A stretch of 64,000 nt of DNA from Aliidiomarina shirensis. Its GTDB lineage: Bacteria > Pseudomonadota > Gammaproteobacteria > Enterobacterales > Alteromonadaceae. Made by a program: the position numbers and the translations under genes. Where the stretch lies: assembly GCF_003987345.1 (NCBI RefSeq), contig NZ_PIPP01000003.1, forward strand, positions 186,001 to 250,000. Reading direction: 5' to 3'. A model generated the notes under the pieces. It worked only from the letters and a program-made list of their open reading frames with translations, was not told the DNA's origin and ran no database searches. This document shows, piece after piece, positions 45,293-55,763 of the stretch; position 1 is the first letter of the stretch; the number at the start of each line of letters is the position of its first letter.

Positions 45293-47817
45293 TGCAAGAT
45301 TCAAGGTTTCGAAAAACACCCGTTGCAATGAGTATTGCGCTCGCGTGTACGTTGGCTTTAGGCGCGTGCAGCAACGATGATCGCAATGCTAATGTTCCTG
45401 ACAACCAAGAAGGCAATGAAATATGGCCCTATATTGAATCGCCAGTTGGGTTGAACAACGATATTGAAATGCGCATTACTGAAATCATGGAAAACATGAC
45501 CATTGAGCAAAAAATTGCGCAAATGATTCAGCCCGAAATTCGAGATATCACCGTTGAGGATATGCGCCAATATGGGTTTGGTTCCTACCTCAATGGTGGC
45601 GGTTCATTTCCCAACAATGATAAATATGCCACGCCTCAAGATTGGATAGCGCTCGCTGAAGCCATGTATGAAGCTTCTATCGACGATAGTTTAGATGGTT
45701 CATCGATTCCTACTATGTGGGGCACCGATGCGGTGCATGGCCATAACAACGTAATCGGGGCTACTATTTTCCCTCACAACATCGGCCTTGGCGCTGCAAA
45801 TAACCCTGATTTAATTGAGCAGATTGCCGCCATTACAGCCCGTGAGGTGATGGTAACCGGCATCGATTGGGTATTTGCACCAACGGTTGCGGTTGCTAAA
45901 AATCTTCGCTGGGGCCGGGCCTATGAGAGCTATTCGGAAAATCCTGCGATTGTGCGTGAATATGCCGCTTCAATTGTTACCGGCTTACAAGGCGAGGTAG
46001 GTAAAGATTTTCTCGATGATCAACGCGTAATTAGTACGGTAAAACATTTTGTTGGCGATGGCGGCACTACCGATGGCATCGATCAAGGTAATACCGAAAT
46101 TGATGAGCAAACCTTATTTGATGAGCATGCCCAAGGTTATGTAGGGGGCTTAGGTGCTGGTGCGCAAACTGTGATGGCGACGTTTAATAGCTGGAACGGC
46201 GAAAAAATTCACGGGAGCCACTATTTACTAACCGATGTTCTAAAACAAAAAATGGGCTTTGATGGGTTTGTGGTAGGTGATTGGAATGGCCATGGCCAAA
46301 TTCCTGGCTGCACGAATTATGATTGCCCACAAGCCGCGAACGCTGGCTTAGATGTTTACATGGTGCCTACCGACGCATGGAAGCCTTTGTATGAGAACTT
46401 AATTCAACAGGTTCATGATGGTGTAATTCCTGAAGCTCGTGTAAACGATGCGGTTCGCCGTATTCTGCGGGTGAAAATGCGCGCTGGCTTATTCGATAAA
46501 CCGAGCCCTGCTGAACGCCCATTTGCTGGCAGAACGGAACTTATTGGTGCTGCTGAGCACCGGGAAGTGGCGCGCGATGCAGTTCGGCAATCGCTTGTAT
46601 TGTTGAAGAATAACAACCAATTACTGCCACTTGATCCAACGCAACGCATTCTTGTAGCCGGTACAGCCGCCGATCATATTGGCCAGGCATCCGGTGGCTG
46701 GACAATTAGCTGGCAAGGTACAGGAAACAGCAATGCTGATTTCCCTGGCGGTACGTCGATTTATCAAGGTATTGCCAATCAAGTGCAGGCCGCGGGAGGC
46801 GATATAGAACTTGCTGAAGATGGCCAGTTTATCGAAAAACCTGATGTCGCTATTGTTGTTTTTGGCGAGCAGCCTTACGCGGAAGGTAACGGTGATATAG
46901 CGAATCTTGATTTTCAACGTGGCAACGCTATCGACCTTGCATTACTGAATAGTTTGCGCGAGCAAGGCATTCCCGTTGTGAGTTTGTTTATTAGTGGTCG
47001 GCCAATGTGGGTGAATCCAGAACTGAACGCATCCGATGCCTTCATGGCTATCTGGCTGCCCGGTAGTGAAGGCCAAGGTGTTGCTGATGTGGTTTTGCGG
47101 GATGCCGAGGGCAACGTGCAGTATGATGCTACGGGCCGTTTACCATTTTCATGGCCAGCCACCCCAAATGCCGAGGAAACACTGTTGCAATTAGGTATGG
47201 GTATGAGCTACGGCGATAACAACCTACTTGACGATGAACTTCCTGAAGATATCGGCTTAGAAGCAGAAACCGAAGCCCTCGTGGTATTTGAGCGCGCCGT
47301 TCAACAACCTTGGTTATTGGAATTAAGTAGCTCCGATGAACGCCAAATTGTTGAAAGCAGTGTTCAGGCACTTGGTGCTATACAAACTGAAACTTTCGAC
47401 GACCAAGTGCAAGAAGATGCACGCCGTGTGAACTTCTCAGGCGAAGAACAAGCTGGTTTCAGCCTTGTTACTCCGTTCCCACGCGATCTTCGTGCTTATG
47501 ATACCGATGTAAGTGCGCTCTCAATTACCTTGAGAACAGAACAAACCGTGCCGGATAGTGTAATGCTGAATTTGTACTGCAGTGAGAATTGTAATGTAAG
47601 CACAAACATTGCTTCTGAGCTCACCGAGTTGCCGGAGAATGAATGGCAAACCCTTAACTTTAATTTGCGTTGTTTGCAGGATGCTGGCTTCAACCTAGCG
47701 CAAGTGGGTAGTGCCTTCGGCCTTAGTACCGCATCTTCTTGGCAAGTAAGTTTCAACGATATTCGGTTTGTTCCAGAAGTAGCGGAAGATACCAATACGA
47801 TTTGTATCAGCGAATAG
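45292..47817 (+). CDS. GH3 exo-beta-glucosidase lipoprotein (ExoP-like)
   Basis: 841 residues. A lipoprotein signal (LACTLALGACSNDD, Cys near 24) precedes the GH3 barrel and second domain. Conserved motifs are WGTDAVHGHNN, KHFVGDGGT and the nucleophile Asp330 in FVVGDWNGHG. A C-terminal beta domain (about 690-841) shows the pattern NEWQTLNFNLRCLQDAGF, which resembles the repeats of the GH16 protein. The layout matches the marine exo-1,3/1,4-beta-glucanase ExoP. The start at 45292 overlaps the previous stop behind GGAGGGGG; a longer frame inside the transporter was rejected. Confidence 0.93.
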   Translation: MQDSRFRKTPVAMSIALACTLALGACSNDDRNANVPDNQEGNEIWPYIESPVGLNNDIEMRITEIMENMTIEQKIAQMIQPEIRDITVEDMRQYGFGSYLNGGGSFPNNDKYATPQDWIALAEAMYEASIDDSLDGSSIPTMWGTDAVHGHNNVIGATIFPHNIGLGAANNPDLIEQIAAITAREVMVTGIDWVFAPTVAVAKNLRWGRAYESYSENPAIVREYAASIVTGLQGEVGKDFLDDQRVISTVKHFVGDGGTTDGIDQGNTEIDEQTLFDEHAQGYVGGLGAGAQTVMATFNSWNGEKIHGSHYLLTDVLKQKMGFDGFVVGDWNGHGQIPGCTNYDCPQAANAGLDVYMVPTDAWKPLYENLIQQVHDGVIPEARVNDAVRRILRVKMRAGLFDKPSPAERPFAGRTELIGAAEHREVARDAVRQSLVLLKNNNQLLPLDPTQRILVAGTAADHIGQASGGWTISWQGTGNSNADFPGGTSIYQGIANQVQAAGGDIELAEDGQFIEKPDVAIVVFGEQPYAEGNGDIANLDFQRGNAIDLALLNSLREQGIPVVSLFISGRPMWVNPELNASDAFMAIWLPGSEGQGVADVVLRDAEGNVQYDATGRLPFSWPATPNAEETLLQLGMGMSYGDNNLLDDELPEDIGLEAETEALVVFERAVQQPWLLELSSSDERQIVESSVQALGAIQTETFDDQVQEDARRVNFSGEEQAGFSLVTPFPRDLRAYDTDVSALSITLRTEQTVPDSVMLNLYCSENCNVSTNIASELTELPENEWQTLNFNLRCLQDAGFNLAQVGSAFGLSTASSWQVSFNDIRFVPEVAEDTNTICISE

Positions 47818-47864
47818 GTGTTTATAGTAGCTAACCGTTGGTAATACACAACAAAGCAAAAAAG

Positions 47865-47894
47865 AAACCGCACTTCATTGAAGTGCGGTTTTTT
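47865..47894. terminator. Intrinsic terminator after the GH3 gene
   Basis: AAACCGCACTTC, a 3-base loop and GAAGTGCGGTTT plus T-run. The A-run on the other side lets it also end the convergent TonB-receptor transcript. Confidence 0.92.
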
Positions 47895-47947
47895 GTATGC
47901 TCATCCTTGATGCTAAGTTCTTCCTTGCAGGGCTACATGTTCACATT

Positions 47948-50926
47948 TTAGAAGCTATAGCGTGCGGCTAAAGTGTAACGAGGACCATACTGACGAGCGA
48001 AAAGGAACTGCCGCTCATAGCGCCCGTAACCTTGCTCTGTTTCGTTTGTAAGGTTCAGCCCTTCGAAGAATATGCTGAAGTTATCATTTACCGCATAACT
48101 CACACTCATATCCCACTGGCCGTAAGCTTTCGCATATTGTGGTGGAGCATCTGATGAGCCTTGTGCTTGGCCAACACCAATCAAATAGCTATCGCGCCAT
48201 GCGTAAGTAACTTTTACCGACCAACCATGTTTTTCATAGAACCCTTGTAAGTTCGCAGAATCGCTTAAGCCCGTTAACGGTGCCTGCTGCGTTAGGTTGC
48301 TGTTATCAAAGTTTACATCGCCGCTAACCAATGTAGCGTTTACACCCAAACCAAAACCAGATTCGCCGAACACGTGCTGTACCGCAAACTCAACACCCTC
48401 TACCGTTTTACTATCGGTGTTCGTAGGCTGCGAGATTTGCCACACCATAAGTGGATCATCTGCATTTGGTTCAATAACACCATCCGCATTACCGTAACCA
48501 AGCGCCAGCATTTCATCGAAAATTGCAGTGCTAGTAGCTTGTTCACCGCGGCCCTCAATGGCAGCTACGGCTTCTTGATAACGTGGCCCTTGAGAAATAT
48601 CCCGAAGCCCATCGATAGTGGTTTCTGTAATCGTATTTTGAATAAAGTTATCAACATCTTTTCGGAATACGCCAATGGCCGCGTAGCTACCCGGGCCGTA
48701 ATAATACTCCAATGCTAAATCGATATTCGTTGATTCAAACGGCAGAAGATCGGTATTCCCCTGGCCACCTGAACGTGCTCCTGGGCGCGGGCTGCCACTT
48801 AACGAACGGCCACCGGCTAAATTACCCAGAGGCGCTCTTGAAATGGTTTTACCCGCCGAAAACCGGCCTATCAATTGATCGGTAAGTTCAATTTTAAAAT
48901 CTAAATTCGGTAATAACACATCATTACTACCTGTAAGCGTAAGGAAGCTCACTTCATCTTGTGGTTCATATTGCATGATCCACTCCGAAGCACTTACCCA
49001 GTTTACTTGCCGTTCAACCCGTTGGCGCACGCGGCTCGTTACATCCGTAGTTTCGTAACGTAAACCCACATTTAAATTTACCGGGCGGTTTCGTATATAA
49101 AACTCCCAATCCGATTGCACGAAAATTGCGTCGGTAACTTCACCAACATAGCTTTCACTATTAATACCATCGATATATGGGTCGGCTAGATACACGTCAT
49201 CACCCATAAGATCTCGGGTGAGGAAAGCTATTTGCCGCGCTACCGCTTCATCATAATCATAGATGTAATAGTAGTTCGTGAGTAAATCACTACCACCACC
49301 GGTAAATTGGTCTAGGAAATCACCCGTGCCCATTCTCGTGAACATACTATCTGGGAATATCTCAGGAAATGCCGGGTTAAAACCTGGACCACCACGCAAT
49401 CCACTCCACGCTTCATAACCGCCCATATCTTGATCGGTACGGGAAAAACCACCGGTAATTTTTGTTAACGGTAAATCGAAGGTATTGAAATTTAGCCAAT
49501 CAGTTTTGAACTGATATTGCTTAATATTTGATTCTGCCGGGCGATGAAAAAACTGGCTGAAATTCGAATCAATTTCACTGGGCGACAACACGTTAGTGCC
49601 ATTATTCCAGTTGATTTGCATCTGCGGAATATCGCCATTTCGATAATCGTACACTTTCGAACGCAGTTGATCAGAGCCCAAAATTACCTGACCAAAATTC
49701 CCGCTGCCCGGATCGGCGCCATCATCAGTTTTCGTTGATGAATCATGCACATCAAACCAAAAACTTAGGCTATCGCTCATTTCATATTCGATATTTAAGC
49801 CAACAGAGCTTGATTTAACCTCGGTGGTTCCTTTTTCAGCAGTAAATGAACCATCATTACCTGCTATATCGGCGAAAATTGCAGTGCCATCTTCGTCCAG
49901 TTCATAGGAATTGATATTGCCACCGAACTCATTCCAAATACCCCAACCGAACGATTCTGTGCCTGTTAAACTCCGGCTTGTCGTATAGTCAGTAGTAACC
50001 ACCAAGCCATCAACCGGCGCGAACTGCAATGTTAACTGGCCATTTGTACGCTGCTGGCTAACATCAGCAAAGCCGTAGTTCATATCTTTGGGGAAGAAGT
50101 GATTCCCGATACGATTCCCTTCGCCATCAAGTGGGCGAGGATCAATCACATTTGCTTCATCAAGAGAAGGCAAAGGCACATTCGCTTGCCACCCTTGAAC
50201 ATTGGCTTGTTGAGTTTGGAAATCTCTGCGGTATTGGGAGAATGACAATGCCACACCGAAACGATTATCAGCAAAGCTATCGCTGTAAACCGCGGCTACT
50301 TCCGGTGTCACGGTATCGCCAAGGTCTACCGAAGAATCATGGATTCCTTTTGCCATTATTACTAGGTTTTGTCGGCTCCGCTCAAGCGGCTTCGGCGTAA
50401 CGATGTTAACCGTAGCGCCCAAGCCACCACTTGGTGTTGCCGCGCGCCCCGTTTTATAAACCTCAAGTCCCGCGACACCTTCCGATGATAAGTGCTCGAG
50501 GTTATATGAACGGGTGTAACCTGTTCCCGGCATTTGCCGACCATTCAACGTAATTAGGTTAAATTCAGGGCCAAAACCACGTACCGTGATCTGGCTACCT
50601 TCGCCATTCACGCGGCTTACGGTAACACCGGTAATACGTTGCAATGATTCCGCAAGGTTGGTATCTGGGAATTTACCCATCTCTTCTGCGGAAATCGCAT
50701 CAACAACACCATCGCTATTGCGTTTAAACTGCGTAGAGCGCGCCAAACTACCAAGGATACCTCTCACTTGGATAACTTCCATGGCTTGCGTTTGCTCTGT
50801 TTGCTCAGCTTGCTCTTCTTGTTCTTGCTCTGTTTCTTGCGCGTATAGCGGTGTCATCAAACCGGCGGTCAGAATAACTGACACTGCAACTGCTACAGGG
50901 CTTTTCATAAACGTTATTTTTTTCAT
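47948..50926 (-). CDS. TonB-dependent outer-membrane receptor for beta-glucan oligosaccharides
   Basis: 992 residues. A signal peptide ending LYAQ is followed by a Glu/Gln-rich stretch with a TonB-box-like EVIQVRG, a plug domain (DAISAEEMGKFPDTNLAESLQRITGV, RGFGPEFNLITLNGR, a typical Caulobacter-type receptor start) and a 22-strand barrel ending in a C-terminal Phe (RYTLAARYSF). Such receptors import oligosaccharides across the outer membrane with TonB energy. It lies 31 bases after the GH16 gene, so the substrate is probably laminarin oligosaccharides. Confidence 0.94.
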   Translation of the reverse strand: MKKITFMKSPVAVAVSVILTAGLMTPLYAQETEQEQEEQAEQTEQTQAMEVIQVRGILGSLARSTQFKRNSDGVVDAISAEEMGKFPDTNLAESLQRITGVTVSRVNGEGSQITVRGFGPEFNLITLNGRQMPGTGYTRSYNLEHLSSEGVAGLEVYKTGRAATPSGGLGATVNIVTPKPLERSRQNLVIMAKGIHDSSVDLGDTVTPEVAAVYSDSFADNRFGVALSFSQYRRDFQTQQANVQGWQANVPLPSLDEANVIDPRPLDGEGNRIGNHFFPKDMNYGFADVSQQRTNGQLTLQFAPVDGLVVTTDYTTSRSLTGTESFGWGIWNEFGGNINSYELDEDGTAIFADIAGNDGSFTAEKGTTEVKSSSVGLNIEYEMSDSLSFWFDVHDSSTKTDDGADPGSGNFGQVILGSDQLRSKVYDYRNGDIPQMQINWNNGTNVLSPSEIDSNFSQFFHRPAESNIKQYQFKTDWLNFNTFDLPLTKITGGFSRTDQDMGGYEAWSGLRGGPGFNPAFPEIFPDSMFTRMGTGDFLDQFTGGGSDLLTNYYYIYDYDEAVARQIAFLTRDLMGDDVYLADPYIDGINSESYVGEVTDAIFVQSDWEFYIRNRPVNLNVGLRYETTDVTSRVRQRVERQVNWVSASEWIMQYEPQDEVSFLTLTGSNDVLLPNLDFKIELTDQLIGRFSAGKTISRAPLGNLAGGRSLSGSPRPGARSGGQGNTDLLPFESTNIDLALEYYYGPGSYAAIGVFRKDVDNFIQNTITETTIDGLRDISQGPRYQEAVAAIEGRGEQATSTAIFDEMLALGYGNADGVIEPNADDPLMVWQISQPTNTDSKTVEGVEFAVQHVFGESGFGLGVNATLVSGDVNFDNSNLTQQAPLTGLSDSANLQGFYEKHGWSVKVTYAWRDSYLIGVGQAQGSSDAPPQYAKAYGQWDMSVSYAVNDNFSIFFEGLNLTNETEQGYGRYERQFLFARQYGPRYTLAARYSF

Positions 50927-50957
50927 AATTCTATTTTCCGTTTTTGCGCTGTACGCG

Positions 50958-53594
50958 TTAAAAGTTGTCGATGGTTACGTTATCAATTTGATAAATCGTA
51001 CCCTGACCCGTTCCCCAAGCAGGGAACACCATAATCACGTTGATATCGCTCAAATCAAGTCCGGCTTCTGATAGTTCCTGCAAAGAGAATGTATAACGCG
51101 CCCATTCATCAGTAGTTGGTGCAGTACCAAAATTGCCAGCAGAAAGCGGGAGTTCAGCAAACGTTTCCGCACCCGTTGATTCAACTTTGAAAAGCCAATC
51201 CGTTTCACCATCGGTTGGTTGCTGCACGATACGCATATCAAAACTTATCGCACCGTTTCCAACTAAGGCTGAAGCATCAAATGAATTGTCTTCGTCGGCG
51301 AGGAAACCAAGTACGGTTTCTGGCCAACCTGGAATTTCAAATTGGGCAACTGAACCATAGGGTTCGCCAGCATCAACAACCTGAGGCTCAGTTCCTGCAC
51401 AGCAATCCCAAAGCGACCAGCCTGCAACGATATTGTTTTCGAATATGTTTAACCCACTCACGCCGGCACTCGGGTTATAAATGCGTGCTTCATCTACTCG
51501 ATAAACTGCACCCTCACCGGTTCCCCACGCTGGGAAAATCATAACCACATCAATGGCAGATACATCCAAACCCTGATCCGAGAGTGTTTGCAAACTAAAG
51601 GTATAGGTTGCCCATTCGCCCGTAGTTGGCGCATTGCCACCGTTTCCAGTAGCGAGATCTACTTCAACCGCTGTAGTTGCACCGTCTGATTCAATTTTGA
51701 ATAACCATGAAGATTCAGCATTGCTTGGCGGAGTTACCACTTTCATATCGAACTGAACCACACCATCAACGAGAATTGATGTTGCATCAAACTGAATGCC
51801 ACTGCCATCCGCTGGTTTAAAGCCCATTACCGTAGGTTCGGCGCCAACTTGGAACTCAGCAACAGGGCCGCGCTCCTCATCGTCAACAACGCTAGGTGTT
51901 GAACCGCCACAGCAATCCCACATTGGCCAATCGAGGTTTTCCGCATCATCAAATAATACTAACTCTGGCGAGGGACCCGTTGGAGCTTCGATTTTTACAT
52001 TCGTTAATAGGTATTCTGCACCATCACCCGTTCCCCATGCTGGGAAAACCATGATCACATCGATACCCGATACATCTAACCCAGCATCTGCTAACGATTG
52101 CAAAGAATAGGTTACGGTTTGCCACTCACCCGTAGCTGGTGCTACACCTTCTTCACTGGCTGTAATAGGCAGCTCTACCTCAGTAGAGGTTTCATTACTT
52201 TCAATTTTAAATAACCAGCTTGATTCAGCGCTCGGTTGAGATAACACCTTAATATCGAATTTCACCGAACCTGTTTCAAGGATAGGTGAAGCATCAAATG
52301 GCGAGGGAGTACCATTCGGATCGGTAATAAACGCCGACCGAGAAACAAAGCCATTTACTGTAGGTTCAGAACCCACTGTAAAGCGATATGCTGGGCCTGC
52401 TTCCTCATCATCAACGAGTTCTGGCGTAGAACCGCCACAGCAATCCCATGCAGGCCAGTTTGGATTTGGCGTGCCATCGAAAATAGTTAAATTGCGGGCA
52501 ACACCATCTGAAGGCGGCGAAGGAATAGGTGCTTCACCTTCCACAAGCGTATTTTCATCTTTATAGCCAGCACGTACTGTTTCGCAACCACGGCCAGTAT
52601 TTGGATTCGATGCACACTCGTAAACCCGTACATAGTCGATTTCAAAAGTTTGCCCATCGGTGAACGCCGTTTCATCGATACCCAGCTCGTTCACATTTTC
52701 CGGCCAATTGCCGCCAACGGCGAGGTTTAGCAGAAGGTAAAAACGTTGATCAAAAGGTTCTGCCCCGTAAACCACTTCGAGTTCGCCGCTCGATTGATTA
52801 AAAAACTCAGCAAACCAACCTCTATGGCGTAAGCCAACCAACTCACCACGGCTATTTACACGAGTAAGCGATTGGGTTTGGGTTTGATACAGGTATCCAT
52901 CTACATACCAACGAATCTCGCCTTCTTGCCATTCAATGGTGTAAGTATGGAAATCATCAGCCGGGTTGGCACCGCCTGGAATGGTATGTGCTTTGCCCGA
53001 AGATGAGTTGTTCGGTGCATCACGGCCGTAATGCAGGGTGCCGTGCACTCGATTTTCTACACCACCTTCGGCGGTTTGAGTGCCTAAGTTAACGGCCTCG
53101 ACAATATCGATCTCGCCAGATTTCGGCCAACCACCGTAAACTTCATCCGTTGGCATCATCCATATTGCAGGCCAAGTACCTTGGCCACGCGGCATTTTTG
53201 CACGCACTTCAATACGGCCATACTTGAAATCACCTTTATTCCGGCTATTCAAGCGAGCCGATGTATAGGGTAACTCAGCACCTTCTTCAGCAGGCAGCGC
53301 CACAATTTTCAGCGTGCCATCTGATACATATGCGTTATCGGCGCTATCCGTATAGCATTGCTGCTCTTGGTTACCGCCCCCCCTGCAATTGATTTCAAAA
53401 TTCCATTTGCTCGTATCTATCTGACCACTATCAAATTCATCACTCCAAACTAGCTGCCAATCTTCCACTGGCGCTAATGTGTCCACCGATTCAAAATCTG
53501 AAACCGTTTCCACATCATCGCTACCGCAGCCGGTTAGGCCGAAGGTGATTATGAGGGCTGCTAAAGAGCTCTTCACTATTCTGCTGTTGTACAT
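50958..53594 (-). CDS. GH16 laminarinase lipoprotein with three C-terminal tandem domains
   Basis: 878 residues. The lipobox FGLTGCGSD puts Cys23 at the mature N-terminus. The GH16 domain (about 45-330) has WSDEFDSGQID, GRIEVRAKMPRGQGTWPAIWMMP and the active site SGEIDIVEAVN (Glu161 nucleophile, Glu166 acid/base), as in endo-1,3-beta-glucanases. Three similar domains of about 155 residues follow, each starting near WxxWDCC(G/A)G and ending in a VFPAWGTG strand. They are probably glucan-binding modules. AGGA precedes the ATG. It is first in an operon with the receptor and sits behind the 36-bp palindrome. Confidence 0.94.
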   Translation of the reverse strand: MYNSRIVKSSLAALIITFGLTGCGSDDVETVSDFESVDTLAPVEDWQLVWSDEFDSGQIDTSKWNFEINCRGGGNQEQQCYTDSADNAYVSDGTLKIVALPAEEGAELPYTSARLNSRNKGDFKYGRIEVRAKMPRGQGTWPAIWMMPTDEVYGGWPKSGEIDIVEAVNLGTQTAEGGVENRVHGTLHYGRDAPNNSSSGKAHTIPGGANPADDFHTYTIEWQEGEIRWYVDGYLYQTQTQSLTRVNSRGELVGLRHRGWFAEFFNQSSGELEVVYGAEPFDQRFYLLLNLAVGGNWPENVNELGIDETAFTDGQTFEIDYVRVYECASNPNTGRGCETVRAGYKDENTLVEGEAPIPSPPSDGVARNLTIFDGTPNPNWPAWDCCGGSTPELVDDEEAGPAYRFTVGSEPTVNGFVSRSAFITDPNGTPSPFDASPILETGSVKFDIKVLSQPSAESSWLFKIESNETSTEVELPITASEEGVAPATGEWQTVTYSLQSLADAGLDVSGIDVIMVFPAWGTGDGAEYLLTNVKIEAPTGPSPELVLFDDAENLDWPMWDCCGGSTPSVVDDEERGPVAEFQVGAEPTVMGFKPADGSGIQFDATSILVDGVVQFDMKVVTPPSNAESSWLFKIESDGATTAVEVDLATGNGGNAPTTGEWATYTFSLQTLSDQGLDVSAIDVVMIFPAWGTGEGAVYRVDEARIYNPSAGVSGLNIFENNIVAGWSLWDCCAGTEPQVVDAGEPYGSVAQFEIPGWPETVLGFLADEDNSFDASALVGNGAISFDMRIVQQPTDGETDWLFKVESTGAETFAELPLSAGNFGTAPTTDEWARYTFSLQELSEAGLDLSDINVIMVFPAWGTGQGTIYQIDNVTIDNF

Positions 53595-53648
53595 AACTGA
53601 GTTCCTGGTTGTTTACTCATGTTGTTTTACATTTTTATTATGAGGCGA

Positions 53649-53684
53649 GTTCTATTTTATGAAAGCGCTTTCATAAAATAGAAC
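53649..53684. promoter_or_regulatory. Perfect 36-bp palindrome containing the LacI-type operator
   Basis: Eighteen bases on each side of the centre at 53666/53667 are exact complements. The core TGAAAGCGCTTTCA equals the operator at 43993. It lies 55 bases before the GH16 start; CATAAT just downstream could be the -10, so a bound repressor would block the promoter. The arms outside the core are AT-rich, and the perfect extension is longer than LacI-type binding needs. Confidence 0.85.
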
Positions 53685-53787
53685 AAGAAGGTTTTATCGT
53701 CAATCACTCGGGTAAAAAAATTGTTATTTATTTGTACTGTTTGCTGTAACTAATTGAAATGTTTGCGGTTTGATAATTGATGGTAAG

Positions 53788-54795
53788 TTACTTCGAGAAC
53801 CAAGCAAGTGTGGTGTCTAGCATGCGGTGGCTAAACCCCCATTCGTTGTCATACCAAGCCATTACTTTTACTAAACGGCCGCTCACACGCGTTTGATTGC
53901 TATCAAAAATGCACGAACTTGGATTGTGATTAAAATCTGAAGAAACTAATGGTAAGCGATTCACACTCATTACTTTCCCTAACGCACTGGTACTTACGGC
54001 TTGTTGAATAATCTCATTAACCTCATCAACGCTAGTTTCGCGGCCGGCAATAAATGAAAGATCCACCAACGACACATTCGGTGTTGGTACCCGAATAGCT
54101 AATCCATCAAAACGCCCTTCTAGCTCAGGAATTACCAGCCCTACGGCGGCTGCGGCACCCGTTTTTGAAGGAATCATAGAAAGTGCTGCAGCGCGAGCAC
54201 GTTGCGGATCACTGTGTAACGCATCAGTAAGATTTTGGTCATTGGTGTATGCATGCACTGTTGTCATTAAGCCATTCTCAATTTCAAGGTGCTCGTGCAA
54301 CGGCTTTGCCATCGGCGCTAAACAATTAGTAGTGCAAGACGCATTCGATACTATTTTATGCTGCTGGGTAAGCTCGTGATGATTCACACCATATACAATA
54401 GTGGCATCCGCTTCTTTCGCGGGCGCTGAGATAAGCACTTTTCTCGCGCCTGCCTGTAAATGCAAAGCCGCTTTATCGCGCTGGGTAAATAAACCACTGC
54501 ATTCATAAACCACATCTATCTTTAGCGCTTGCCAAGGCAAATCAGCCGGGTTTGGGCAGCTATAAAGCTTAATCTGGTGCTCGCCAACTTGTAATACATT
54601 GTCGTTTCGCACCACATCGCTTCGCAGCATTCCGTGTACGGAATCATATTTAAGTAAGTGCGCATGTACATCGAAATTACCAAGATCGTTTATCGCCACA
54701 ATCTCGATATCTTCATTTCTTGACCGTTCATACCAAGCCCGCACAATATTTTTACCTATTCGGCCGAAGCCGTTTATCGCAACTCTGATGGTCAT
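53788..54795 (-). CDS. gap: Type I glyceraldehyde-3-phosphate dehydrogenase
   Basis: 335 residues. The NAD domain starts [19 protein letters not shown]. The catalytic Cys lies in [12 protein letters not shown] (near residue 153), with [13 protein letters not shown] and a C-terminal [15 protein letters not shown]. It oxidises glyceraldehyde 3-phosphate to 1,3-bisphosphoglycerate, the step that follows the aldolase of the Entner-Doudoroff route. TTGGAG precedes the ATG. It lies 36 bases after hexR, so it is probably read from the hexR promoter and HexR-controlled. Confidence 0.95.
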   Translation of the reverse strand: MTIRVAINGFGRIGKNIVRAWYERSRNEDIEIVAINDLGNFDVHAHLLKYDSVHGMLRSDVVRNDNVLQVGEHQIKLYSCPNPADLPWQALKIDVVYECSGLFTQRDKAALHLQAGARKVLISAPAKEADATIVYGVNHHELTQQHKIVSNASCTTNCLAPMAKPLHEHLEIENGLMTTVHAYTNDQNLTDALHSDPQRARAAALSMIPSKTGAAAAVGLVIPELEGRFDGLAIRVPTPNVSLVDLSFIAGRETSVDEVNEIIQQAVSTSALGKVMSVNRLPLVSSDFNHNPSSCIFDSNQTRVSGRLVKVMAWYDNEWGFSHRMLDTTLAWFSK

Positions 54796-54831
54796 ATTTA
54801 CTCCAATTACTTCACTGTATTATTTATCGCA

Positions 54832-55680
54832 TTAAGTTCGCTTCTCATAACGCGAATCGCGTAACGTTGCCTTAATCAGCCGCAATTTTTCTTGCAGCTC
54901 AGGCCCTTGCTTTAATGTAAAACCGGTCACTAACACGTCTACTAACACCAACTGGGCAATACGCGAAGCCATTGGCATGTACACGTCGGTGTCTTCGGGA
55001 ACATGAGTGGCTAGCACAAGCGAGCACTCTTCAGCGAGGGGGCTTTCTGTGGATGTAATGCCTATAACCGTTGCACCAGATTGGCGAGCAATTGCAGCTA
55101 CTTCACAAAGTGCCTTGGTTCTACCTGTGTGGCTCACGAACACCATCACATCATTTTTAGTAGCATTAATAGCTGCCATTTTTTGCATCAGTACATCATC
55201 GGAAAACTGCACCGGAGTCGCGAAACGTAAAAACTTGTTATGGGCATCGTGGGCTACCGAAGCTGAGGCTCCTAAGCCAAAGAATGAAATTCGATGGGAA
55301 CGCGTAAGCGCCTCGATGGTTTTCTCCATCGCCGCTATATCAAGAGAGGCCCGCGTAATATTGAGCGACGCCATGGTCGATTCAATTATTTTTTCCACTA
55401 AGCCCTGAGTGCTATCGTTCTGTTCTACATGGCGGTTCACATAGGGTGTACCGCGCGCAATACTCTGAGCCAACTGTAATTTAAAATCTGGGTATCCCTT
55501 GGCTCCCATGGTTCGGCAAAACCGGTTCACCGTGGGTTCGCTCACATCTGCTTCTTTCGCCAGCATTGCTATACTCTTATGCAATGTAGCTTCCGGGCTG
55601 GCCAAGATCATTTCGCCAACTTTGCGTTCTGATTTACTCAATCCTGCGAGTTCAAGCTGTAATTGTTCTAAGAGTGTCAT
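54832..55680 (-). CDS. hexR: HexR, RpiR-family regulator of hexose catabolism
   Basis: 282 residues. The N-terminal RpiR HTH (LSKSERKVGEMIL, KEADVSEPTVNRFCRTMGAKGYPDFKLQLAQ) is followed by a SIS sugar-phosphate domain (HRISFFGLGASASVAHDA, DVMVFVSHTGRTKALCEVA). HexR represses the zwf and Entner-Doudoroff genes until it binds KDPG. It is divergent from zwf, with two consensus boxes between them. AGGA precedes the ATG. The gene neighbourhood is the standard one for this regulator. Confidence 0.95.
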   Translation of the reverse strand: MTLLEQLQLELAGLSKSERKVGEMILASPEATLHKSIAMLAKEADVSEPTVNRFCRTMGAKGYPDFKLQLAQSIARGTPYVNRHVEQNDSTQGLVEKIIESTMASLNITRASLDIAAMEKTIEALTRSHRISFFGLGASASVAHDAHNKFLRFATPVQFSDDVLMQKMAAINATKNDVMVFVSHTGRTKALCEVAAIARQSGATVIGITSTESPLAEECSLVLATHVPEDTDVYMPMASRIAQLVLVDVLVTGFTLKQGPELQEKLRLIKATLRDSRYEKRT

Positions 55681-55703
55681 AGTGGGAATCCTGTGGTATT
55701 TTG

Positions 55704-55718
55704 TAATTAAATTACATT
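55704..55718. promoter_or_regulatory. HexR box 1
   Basis: TGTAATTAAATTACA is a 15-bp palindrome matching the HexR consensus TGTARTWWWAYTACA at every position. It lies 24 bases from the hexR start, so it suggests autoregulation. Confidence 0.88.
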
Positions 55719-55763
55719 TTATTGGATTTCAATGCAAATGATTGATATGTTATTTTCATATTA

